A DNA stretch of 22,781 nt from DATFPK01 sp035264885. GTDB lineage: Bacteria; Actinomycetota; Thermoleophilia; Solirubrobacterales; 70-9. The stretch covers positions 1-22,781 of the forward strand of contig DATFPK010000003.1 in the NCBI GenBank assembly GCA_035264885.1, given 5' to 3'. Below the pieces are notes generated by a model that saw nothing but the letters and a program-made list of their open reading frames with translations, did not search any database and was not told the origin of the DNA. Positions within the stretch are counted from its first letter, which is position 1. Each line of letters opens with the position of its first letter. The position numbers and the translations under genes are program-made. Below, in pieces: positions 14,587-20,817 of this stretch.

Positions 14587-15076
14587 TCGGGCGAAGGACT
14601 CCGGTAGCGGCCCGAGTCGCGTCCTCGAGCCAGGCGGCGTGGTCGGCCGGAGCGGCTCTGATCGTGGCCGCAGGGATGCGCCACGTGGTGCTCGCGCGGT
14701 CGACGATCGCCTCGCCGCGGGCCAGGACGTCCGCGGGGGCCGGACCCGCCGTCTCGTAGACGAAACCGCGGACCGGGGTGTCGACCAGCCGGAGCATCAG
14801 GTGCTCGAGCACCTCGCCGTGCAGCGCGGTCACCTCCTCCGCGGTCCCTCGGGCCGAGCCGAGCAGCCAGCAGACCACAGCGACGTCGCCGACTAGCTCG
14901 AGGATCGTGCCCGGCCGGGCGGGATCGGCGGGCGCCGGCTCGATCCCTGCCGCCTCGACCTGGGCCAGAGCGTCGTCGCTGCGGGCGGTGCCGCGGACCG
15001 CCCAGCCGTCCTCCGCCAGCCGTGCGCCGAGGGCCCGGCCGCGGCATCCGCAGCCGACGATCAGGGCCCGCGCCAC
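14579..15076 (-). CDS. Small Rossmann-fold NAD(P)-binding protein
   Basis: A 165-residue protein. The N-terminus is a dinucleotide-binding Rossmann motif: ARALIVGCGCRGRALGARLA (glycines at about 10, 12 and 15, form GxGxxGxxLG), then VRGTARSDD, where R after the second strand suggests NADP(H). Later segments AVVCWLLGSARGT and VRGFVYETAGP resemble NAD-dependent epimerase/YeeZ-like proteins. However, the catalytic YxxxK of SDRs is not visible, and it is shorter than typical epimerases. The role is unknown. The GTG at 15076 lies 5 bp after the stop of the small membrane protein gene upstream, so they are likely one operon. The TAG stop lies inside the heptamer array. Confidence 0.75.
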   Translation of the reverse strand: MARALIVGCGCRGRALGARLAEDGWAVRGTARSDDALAQVEAAGIEPAPADPARPGTILELVGDVAVVCWLLGSARGTAEEVTALHGEVLEHLMLRLVDTPVRGFVYETAGPAPADVLARGEAIVDRASTTWRIPAATIRAAPADHAAWLEDATRAATGVLRPSD

Positions 15077-15081
15077 GCCCG

Positions 15082-15375
15082 TCAGGCCCCGCCGAAGGGG
15101 CCCCTGCCGCGGAGCCGGTTGAGCTCGTCCTCCTTCACCTTCTGGCGCAGGTCGCGCTCGGTCATCTCGGGAGCGCCGCGACGCCGGCGCATCTCGTTCT
15201 GCGCCTCGATCATCTGCTGCACGTCCTCCTCCTCGAGCCGCGCCTCGTCCTCGTAGGAGCGGGTGGGCTTCCAGTCGACGAGGTCGGCGCCGCTGCCCGG
15301 GTAGAAGTGGCCGACGAGCAGCAGCACCCCGACCAGGAAGAGCAGCATCGCGAGCGTGCCGAGAATGAACCCCAC
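15082..15375 (-). CDS. Small membrane-anchored protein of unknown function
   Basis: A 97-residue protein. One N-terminal membrane helix (FILGTLAMLLFLVGVLLLVG, residues 3-22) is followed by about 70 strongly charged residues (EDEARLEEEDVQQMIEAQNE, then RRRRGAPEMTERDLRQKVK). These are likely a long, partly coiled-coil helix, ending GRGPFGGA. Orientation cannot be settled. I know no domain for it. The GTG at 15375 sits 6 nt after a TATCCT hexamer, which overlaps the divergent thiolase promoter. The Rossmann gene follows 5 bp after its stop. Confidence 0.78.
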   Translation of the reverse strand: MGFILGTLAMLLFLVGVLLLVGHFYPGSGADLVDWKPTRSYEDEARLEEEDVQQMIEAQNEMRRRRGAPEMTERDLRQKVKEDELNRLRGRGPFGGA

Positions 15376-15381
15376 CGGACA

Positions 15382-15391
15382 AGGATACGTT
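15382..15391. promoter_or_regulatory. Overlapping divergent leaderless promoters
   Basis: Minus-strand TATCCT (15382-15387) is 6 nt from the GTG at 15375. Plus-strand TACGTT (15386-15391) is 8 nt from the thiolase ATG at 15400. Only 24 bp separate the two starts, so the two -10 elements share two bases. Confidence 0.5.
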
Positions 15392-15399
15392 TAGGCGCC

Positions 15400-16611
15400 A
15401 TGTCCGACGCCTACATCGCCGACGCCGTCCGCACGCCCATGGGCGCCTACCGCGGTGCCCTCTCGAGGGTGCGGCCGGACGATCTGGCCGCACACGTCAT
15501 CGGCGCCCTCGTCGAGCGCAACGACCTGGACCCGGACCTGATCGCCGACGTCTACATGGGCGCCGCGAACCAGGCCGGCGAGGACAACCGCGACGTCGCG
15601 CGGATGGCCGCCCTCTTGGCCGGCCTCCCCCACTCCGTGCCCGGTGCCACCGTCAACCGCCTCTGCGCCTCCGGCCTCGAGGCGGTGAACCAGGCCGCGC
15701 GCGCGGTGATGCTCGGCGAGGGCGACGCCTACCTGGCCGGCGGTGTCGAGTCGATGAGCCGGGCGCCGTGGGTCGTGCCGAAGCCCGAGAGCCCCCTGCC
15801 GCGCGGCGAGCAGACGATGCACGACACGACCCTCGGCTGGCGCCTGGTCAACCCGAGGATGGACGCGCTCGGGGTGTCCACCGAGTCGATGGGCGAGACC
15901 GGCGAGAACGTCGCCGAGCGGTGGGACGTCTCACGCGAGGACCAGGACGCCTTCGCCCTGCGCAGCCACCAGCGCGCCGTCGCCGCCGCCGAGGCCGGCC
16001 GCCTGGCCGAAGAGATCGTCCCGGTCGAGGCGCCCGCGGGCCGTCGGGGCGAGACCCGGCTGGTCGAGGGTGACGAGGGGCCACGCGACGACGCGTCTCT
16101 GGAGCGCCTGTCCCGGCTGCGGCCGGTCTTCCGCGAGGGCGGGACGGTGACCGCCGGCAACGCCTCGACCCTGAACGACGGCGCGGCCTGCCTCCTCGTC
16201 GCCTCCGGGGAGGGCCTGGAGCGGATCGGAGCGGAGCCGCTGGCCCGGGTCGTCTCCTTCGGCGTCGCCGGCGTGGACCCCTCGGTCATGGGGATCGGCC
16301 CCCTCCACGCGGTGCCCAGGGCGCTCGAGGCGGCCGGCCTGACCCTTGACGACATCGGACTCGTCGAGCTGAATGAGGCCTTCGCCTCCCAGGTCCTCGC
16401 CTGCGTACGCGAGCTCGGGATCGACGAGGAGCGGCTGAACGTCAACGGCGGCGCGATCGCGCTCGGCCACCCGCTCGGCGCCTCGGGGGCGCGGCTGCTG
16501 ACGACGCTGACCCGGGAGATGCGCCGGCGGGGGGTGCGCTACGGGCTCGCGACCCTCTGCGTCGGGGTCGGCCAGGGCCTCGCGACCGTGGTCGAGAACC
16601 CGGCGGCCTGA
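15400..16611 (+). CDS. Thiolase, 3-oxoadipyl-CoA/acetyl-CoA acyltransferase (PcaF/PaaJ-like)
   Basis: A 403-residue thiolase, normal length. It cleaves a 3-oxoacyl-CoA with CoA to acetyl-CoA and a shortened acyl-CoA. The nucleophile is C89 in TVNRLCASGLEAV. GGVESMSRAPWVV, the catalytic histidine in NGGAIALGHPLGASGAR and the second cysteine in LCVGVGQG are in place (the usual CxGGGxG reads CVGVGQG). AYIADAVRTPMGAYRGALS, ANQAGEDNRDVARMAALLAG and HDTTLGWRLVNPRM are worded like PcaF/PaaJ, which split 3-oxoadipyl-CoA in aromatic catabolism. No other aromatic-pathway gene is here, so the substrate remains open. The ATG follows a TACGTT hexamer by 8 nt. Its TGA abuts the TCA of the convergent methyltransferase (TGATCA). 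Confidence 0.94.
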   Translation: MSDAYIADAVRTPMGAYRGALSRVRPDDLAAHVIGALVERNDLDPDLIADVYMGAANQAGEDNRDVARMAALLAGLPHSVPGATVNRLCASGLEAVNQAARAVMLGEGDAYLAGGVESMSRAPWVVPKPESPLPRGEQTMHDTTLGWRLVNPRMDALGVSTESMGETGENVAERWDVSREDQDAFALRSHQRAVAAAEAGRLAEEIVPVEAPAGRRGETRLVEGDEGPRDDASLERLSRLRPVFREGGTVTAGNASTLNDGAACLLVASGEGLERIGAEPLARVVSFGVAGVDPSVMGIGPLHAVPRALEAAGLTLDDIGLVELNEAFASQVLACVRELGIDEERLNVNGGAIALGHPLGASGARLLTTLTREMRRRGVRYGLATLCVGVGQGLATVVENPAA

Positions 16612-17427
16612 TCAGGCCTTGACCGCGACAACCTCCAGATAGGTCGCCGGCATCACGGCGACGCCGTCACCGGCCCGGTTGAAGCGGTCGATCAGCTCGC
16701 GCAGGTCGCGCTCCAGGGCGGGGGCGCCCTCCTCGCCGACCCGCTTGAACGCCATCACGGTCGGCCCGAAGTAGGTCCTGAAGAACTCCATGTAGTGGTC
16801 CGGGGAGCGGAACCGCATATTTGCCACGCGCTCGTTCGCCTCGATCGAGGAGACCCGGTCGCCGAACAGCTCGCGGACCCGGTCCTCGGTTCCCCAGAGC
16901 GGCGGCGGCTGGACTCCCGGAGGAGGCGGCGCGTGCTTGCCGACCGCCTTGAACATCTGGCCGTTGAAGCCGTCGGGGGTCCAGTTCGCCATCGCGATCC
17001 GCCCGCCCGGCCGCGTCACCCGGAGGAGCTCGTCGGCGGTGCGCTGCTGGTCGGGGGCGAACATGACCCCGAAGGTCGAGAGAACCACGTCGAAGCTCCC
17101 GTCCTCGAACGGGAGCCGCTCGGCGTCTCCCTCGAGGAACTCGATCTCGAGGCGCTCCGCCTCGGCTCGCTCGCGGCCTCGGTCGAGCAGCGACGGCACG
17201 TAGTCGACCCCGGTCACGTCGGTGAACCGGCGGGCGGCGGCGATCGCCGTGTTGCCGCTGCCGCAGGCGACGTCGAGGACGCGTTCGCCGGGCATGAGGT
17301 CGACCGCCTCGCAGAGGTTCTCCGAGACGACCTGGATGATCGTCGCGACGACCGCAAAGTCGCCTTCCGACCAGGTCTTTTGCTGGACCCCCTTGATCGC
17401 CTCTAGGTCCGGTGCTTGCTGGGACAT
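16612..17427 (-). CDS. Class I SAM-dependent methyltransferase (Methyltransf_11/25-like)
   Basis: A 271-residue methyltransferase. Motif I is VLDVACGSGNTAIAAA (about residues 49-64). It is followed by VTGVDYVPSLLDRGRERAEA, EFLEGDAERLPFEDGSFDVV (post-motif and motif II) and ELLRVTRPGGRIAMANW (motif III). The C-terminal third, with RFRSPDHYMEFFRTYFGP, is the variable acceptor-binding part and gives no substrate. It resembles uncharacterised actinobacterial methyltransferases of UbiE-like type. The ATG at 17427 has GGAGGAGG at 17432-17439; a longer open frame upstream lacks support. It sits on the opposite strand between the thiolase and the aminotransferase operon and may be unrelated to them. 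Confidence 0.9.
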   Translation of the reverse strand: MSQQAPDLEAIKGVQQKTWSEGDFAVVATIIQVVSENLCEAVDLMPGERVLDVACGSGNTAIAAARRFTDVTGVDYVPSLLDRGRERAEAERLEIEFLEGDAERLPFEDGSFDVVLSTFGVMFAPDQQRTADELLRVTRPGGRIAMANWTPDGFNGQMFKAVGKHAPPPPGVQPPPLWGTEDRVRELFGDRVSSIEANERVANMRFRSPDHYMEFFRTYFGPTVMAFKRVGEEGAPALERDLRELIDRFNRAGDGVAVMPATYLEVVAVKA

Positions 17428-17431
17428 CGCT

Positions 17432-17458
17432 CCTCCTCCGTAGGTCACGTTCAATCTA
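17432..17458 (-). promoter_or_regulatory. Shine-Dalgarno and candidate -10 of the methyltransferase gene
   Basis: Minus strand TAGATT (17453-17458) and GGAGGAGG (17432-17439), with 4 nt from the latter to the ATG at 17427. This gives a short leader of about 18-20 nt. Confidence 0.5.
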
Positions 17459-17541
17459 TCTCCATGGGCGTCACGCCAGGCCGAGATCTCCGCGAACGGC
17501 TTCGACGCCTTCAATGACGGTCGTCACCAAGCTCCGGCCGA

Positions 17542-17547
17542 TAGCCT
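17542..17547 (+). promoter_or_regulatory. Candidate leaderless -10 element of the acyl-CoA operon
   Basis: TAGCCT, 9 nt before the ATG at 17557, no Shine-Dalgarno. It is the only promoter-like signal seen before the five-gene plus-strand cluster. Confidence 0.5.
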
Positions 17548-17556
17548 CGCGGGCCG

Positions 17557-18363
17557 ATGAGCGTGAAGGAGCTGGCCAGCGTCGATGGGCGAACCGGACC
17601 GACCGCGGAGGCGGTCGTCCCCCTCAAGGACGACGGCCTCTACAGGGGCGACGGCGCCTTCGAGGTCATCCGCCTCTACGAGGGACGACCGTTCGCGCTG
17701 GGCGAGCACATCGACCGCCTCGAACGCTCGGCGGCGGCGATCCAGCTCGAATTCGACCGATCCCGCCTCGAGACGGAGATCGACGCCCTGCTCGGCCAGT
17801 TGGGCGGCCATGACGCGCTGCTCCGGCTCGTCGTCACGCGCGGTGGGCGGCGGATCGCCGTCACCGAGCCCCTGCCGGAGTACGGCGAAACGGTCCGCGT
17901 CGCGACCGTGACCTACTCCCCCAGCCTGATCCTCAACGGCGTCAAGTCCCTCTCCTACGCGGCCAACATGCAGGCCACCCGGATCGCCCGCGCCCGCGGC
18001 GCCGACGAGGCCGTGCTGGTCCATCCCGACGGCACGGTGCTGGAGCCGCCGACCTCGACCGTGTTCTGGGTCTCGCCCCAGGGAGGGCTTCGCACCTCGG
18101 CGCTCGAAGCCGGGGTCCTCAGGTCGATCACGCGGGCCCGCGTTATAGACGCGCTGGACGTCGAGGAGGGGCATTGGCCGGTCGAGGACTTCCGCGGGGC
18201 CCGCGAGGCCTTTCTGGCGTCGACGACGCGGGAAGTGCAGCCGATCGCCGAAATAGACGGCCGGGCGCCGGCCGAGATCCCCGGCCCCCGGACGGGGGAT
18301 GCGAGCGAGGCGTTCGCCGCGGCCCTCGCGCGCGAGATGGAGGCGCAGTGGAGTTCGAGCTGA
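17557..18363 (+). CDS. Class IV PLP-dependent aminotransferase (BCAT/aminodeoxychorismate lyase-like)
   Basis: A 268-residue fold-type IV PLP enzyme. GLYRGDGAFEVIRLYEGRPF (27-46) and LGEHIDRLERSAAAIQL are the family N-terminal motifs. The PLP lysine is K130 in LNGVKSLSYAANMQA. E163 in VLEPPTSTVFWV holds the pyridine nitrogen; the usual S-N-x-F after it reads S-T-V-F. The C-terminal FLASTTREVQPIAEIDGR is also typical. It could be a branched-chain aminotransferase, a D-amino-acid aminotransferase or a 4-amino-4-deoxychorismate lyase; motifs alone do not decide. It heads an operon of acyl-CoA enzymes, which would fit a transaminase that feeds a keto acid into oxidation. The last 16 bp overlap the next gene. 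Confidence 0.9.
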   Translation: MSVKELASVDGRTGPTAEAVVPLKDDGLYRGDGAFEVIRLYEGRPFALGEHIDRLERSAAAIQLEFDRSRLETEIDALLGQLGGHDALLRLVVTRGGRRIAVTEPLPEYGETVRVATVTYSPSLILNGVKSLSYAANMQATRIARARGADEAVLVHPDGTVLEPPTSTVFWVSPQGGLRTSALEAGVLRSITRARVIDALDVEEGHWPVEDFRGAREAFLASTTREVQPIAEIDGRAPAEIPGPRTGDASEAFAAALAREMEAQWSSS

Positions 18364-19517
18364 CCGACGAGCAGAAGCTGATCGCCGAGGCGGCGCGCGA
18401 GTTTTGCGACCGCGAGATCCTCCCCCGGGTCCGCGACAACGACCGGGCGGGGCGCTTCGACCGCGAGCTGGCGCGCAAGCTGGGCGAGGTCGGATACCTC
18501 GGGGCACCCGTGGCCGAGGAGTACGGCGGCCGCGGGCTGGACTACCTCTCCTACGGCCTGGTGGTGGAGCAGGTCGGGCGCGCCGACTCCTCCGCCCGGA
18601 CCGTCGTCTCGGTCGTGACCTCGCTGGTCGCCGGGTCGATCGAGCGCTGGGGCGACGAGGAGCAGAAGCGCCGCTGGCTGCCGAGCCTGTGCTCGGGCGA
18701 ATCGCTGGGCTGCTTCGCGCTGACCGAGCCCGACACCGGCTCGGACGCCGCGAACCTCCGGACCCGGGCGACCAAGACCGACAACGGCTGGTCGATCAGC
18801 GGCGGCAAGATGTGGATCTCACTGGCGAACTACTCCGACGTCGCCCTGGTCTTCGCCCAAACCGACTCGGAGAAACTGCACCGGGGGATCGCCTGCTTCC
18901 TGGTGCCGACCGAAACCGACGGATACAGCGCCCAGGAGATCCACGGCAAGCTGGGGCTCCGGGCGTCGGACACCGGCGAGATCTCCCTCGACGAGGTCGA
19001 GGTCGGTGACGACGCGCTGCTGGGCGAGGTCGGTGACGGCTTCAAGATCGCGATGAGCGCGCTGGACAACGGCCGCTACAGCGTTGCCGCGGGCTGCGTC
19101 GGCATCTGCGACGGGTGCGTGGACGCGTCGGTGTCCTACGCCCAGGAACGGCGGCAGTTCGGCGTGCCGATCGCGCGGTTCCAGCTCGTCCAGGAGATGA
19201 TCGCCGACATGGTCGTCAAGCGCGATTCGGGCCGGATGCTGGTCTGGCGGGCCGGCTGGCTGAAGGACAGGGGCCAGCCCAACACCACGGAGACCTCCGT
19301 CGCGAAGCTCTACGCCACCGAGGCGGCGGTCGAATGCGCGAACCTCGCGATCCAGGTCCACGGCGGCTCCGGCTACGTCGACGACTACCCCGTCGAGCGC
19401 TACCTCCGCGACGCCCGCGTCACCACCCTCTACGAGGGGACGTCCCAGATCCAGAAGCTGATCATCGGCCGCGCCGCGACCGGCATCAACGCGATGACGC
19501 CGATGGACAGTCGTTAG
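18348..19517 (+). CDS. Acyl-CoA dehydrogenase
   Basis: A 389-residue flavoenzyme that introduces the 2,3-double bond into an acyl-CoA and passes electrons to ETF. The N-terminal helical domain begins MEFELTDEQKLIAEAAREFC. The FAD-binding signatures are GCFALTEPDTGSDAANLRT and WISLANYSDVALVFAQT. In the C-terminal helical domain, YAQERRQFGVPIARFQ and VHGGSGYVDDYPVERYLRDA precede the catalytic E363 in TTLYEGTSQIQK, the position used by short/medium-chain and butyryl-CoA dehydrogenases. The chain-length preference is inference. The GTG at 18348 is chosen because GGAGG lies 4 nt before it; it overlaps the aminotransferase end by 16 bp. The enoyl-CoA product can be used by the next gene. Confidence 0.95.
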   Translation: MEFELTDEQKLIAEAAREFCDREILPRVRDNDRAGRFDRELARKLGEVGYLGAPVAEEYGGRGLDYLSYGLVVEQVGRADSSARTVVSVVTSLVAGSIERWGDEEQKRRWLPSLCSGESLGCFALTEPDTGSDAANLRTRATKTDNGWSISGGKMWISLANYSDVALVFAQTDSEKLHRGIACFLVPTETDGYSAQEIHGKLGLRASDTGEISLDEVEVGDDALLGEVGDGFKIAMSALDNGRYSVAAGCVGICDGCVDASVSYAQERRQFGVPIARFQLVQEMIADMVVKRDSGRMLVWRAGWLKDRGQPNTTETSVAKLYATEAAVECANLAIQVHGGSGYVDDYPVERYLRDARVTTLYEGTSQIQKLIIGRAATGINAMTPMDSR

Positions 19518-19549
19518 GCCAGTCGTCAGTCGCGCGAAAGGGATCGAAG

Positions 19550-20320
19550 ATCGCAAGCCTTGTCGAGACGTCGTTGGAGGGGAAGGTCGCGGTGCTGCGG
19601 CTCAACCGGCCCGAGGCGCGGAACGCGCTCTCGCCGGAGCTGATGGAGGAGCTGGCTTCCGGCCTCGCGGGCTTCGACGCGGACCCCGAGGTGCGCTGTT
19701 TCGTGATCGCCGGCTCCGATGACGTCTTCGCGGCCGGCGCGGACATCAAAGCGATGAGCGAGAGAAGCTTCGCCGAGGCGCTCCACCACCCCGCGGCCGG
19801 CTTCTGGCGCCGGCTGGCCGGGGTCAAGACGCCGATGATCGCCGCGGTCTCCGGCTGGGCGCTCGGCGGCGGCTGCGAGCTTGCCCTGGCCTGCGACATG
19901 ATCGTCGCCGCCGACAGCGCCCAGTTCGGTCAGCCCGAGATAACGCTGGGGATCATCCCCGGGGGCGGCGGCAGCCAGCGCCTGACCCGGATCCTCGGCA
20001 AGCAACGGGCGATGGAGTACGTGCTGACCGGGCGGCGCTTCGACGCCGAGAGCGCCATGGCCTGGGGTCTCGTCAACAAGGTCGCCACGAAGGGGACCTG
20101 GATGGAAGAGGCCATGGAGCTGGCCCGCACCGTCGCCGAGCGCCCGCCGATCGCGGCGCGGCTGGGCAAGCAGGCGGTGCTGACCGCCGAGGAGACGACG
20201 CTCACGGCCGGACTCGAGGCCGAGCGCCGCCTCTACGAGCTCGCCATGGCCACCGAGGACCGGGTCGAGGGGATGCAGGCGTTCGTCGAGAAGCGCAAGC
20301 CGGAGTTCCGCGGCCGATGA
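19550..20320 (+). CDS. Enoyl-CoA hydratase (crotonase family); start codon unusual or uncertain
   Basis: A crotonase of about 256 residues that hydrates 2-enoyl-CoA to 3-hydroxyacyl-CoA. The oxyanion-hole segments are AAGADIKAMSE and WALGGGCELALACDM. Both catalytic glutamates are present, E110 (GGGCELA) and E130 (FGQPEITLGIIPG), as in authentic hydratases. NRPEARNALSPELMEEL is the standard N-terminal motif. No ATG or GTG lies in frame near the expected N-terminus. The family's usual length fits an ATC at 19550 with AAAGGG about 7 nt upstream. The nearest conventional choice is TTG at 19574, which removes eight residues and has no ribosome site. The 3' end overlaps the cupin gene by 4 bp (ATGA). 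Confidence 0.88.
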   Translation: MASLVETSLEGKVAVLRLNRPEARNALSPELMEELASGLAGFDADPEVRCFVIAGSDDVFAAGADIKAMSERSFAEALHHPAAGFWRRLAGVKTPMIAAVSGWALGGGCELALACDMIVAADSAQFGQPEITLGIIPGGGGSQRLTRILGKQRAMEYVLTGRRFDAESAMAWGLVNKVATKGTWMEEAMELARTVAERPPIAARLGKQAVLTAEETTLTAGLEAERRLYELAMATEDRVEGMQAFVEKRKPEFRGR

Positions 20321-20817
20321 GCGGCCCGAACGCGTTCGAGCCGGACTGGACGGCGGAGATGGACCGGGAGGGCTTCCGCTCCCGCCGCGCCAAGGTCGGC
20401 GCCGACGCCGGCGCCGAGCGGCTCGGAGCGAGCGTCTACGAGCTGCCGCCCGGCCAGGCGCCGTTCCCGCTGCACTACCACCTCGGCAACGAGGAGCTGC
20501 TGATCGTCCTGCGCGGAACGCCTTCGCTGCGCACGCTCGACGGCGAGCGTCGCCTTGCCGAGGGAGAGGTCGTCGCCTTCCCGGTGGGCGAGCGGGGCGC
20601 GCACCAGGTCGTCAACGGCAGCGATGAGCCGGTCCGGATCCTGCTGGTCAGCGAGATGAACTCCCCGGACGTCGTCGTGCGCCCGGAGGCCGGGAACGTC
20701 AGCGCGTTCGGGCGCCCGCCGGGCAGCAGCAGGGAGGGCATTCACAAGGTCTTCCGGGAGGCCGACGAGGTCTCGCTGTGGGAGGGCGTCGAGCGCCCTC
20801 CCCCACCCGCCGAGTGA
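20317..20817 (+). CDS. Cupin-domain protein
   Basis: A 166-residue single-cupin protein. Cupin motif 1 is PFPLHYHLGNEELLIVLRG (about residues 49-67), holding two histidines and a glutamate. Motif 2 is FPVGERGAHQVVNGS (about 88-102) with the fourth ligand histidine. The metal site therefore looks complete. EWVELxDG-type features of known enzymes are absent, so an enzymatic role (isomerase, dioxygenase) or ligand sensing are both possible. The C-terminal tail (SAFGRPPGSSREGIHKVFRE) extends beyond the barrel. It overlaps the hydratase stop by 4 bp (ATGA) and the dehydrogenase start by 4 bp (GTGA), so it is translated as part of the beta-oxidation operon. Confidence 0.88.
   Translation: MSGPNAFEPDWTAEMDREGFRSRRAKVGADAGAERLGASVYELPPGQAPFPLHYHLGNEELLIVLRGTPSLRTLDGERRLAEGEVVAFPVGERGAHQVVNGSDEPVRILLVSEMNSPDVVVRPEAGNVSAFGRPPGSSREGIHKVFREADEVSLWEGVERPPPPAE

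Noticed and set aside
17428..17514. Longer N-terminus for the methyltransferase at 16612
   Set aside because: The extension covers the Shine-Dalgarno and the TAGATT promoter element and matches no methyltransferase N-terminus.
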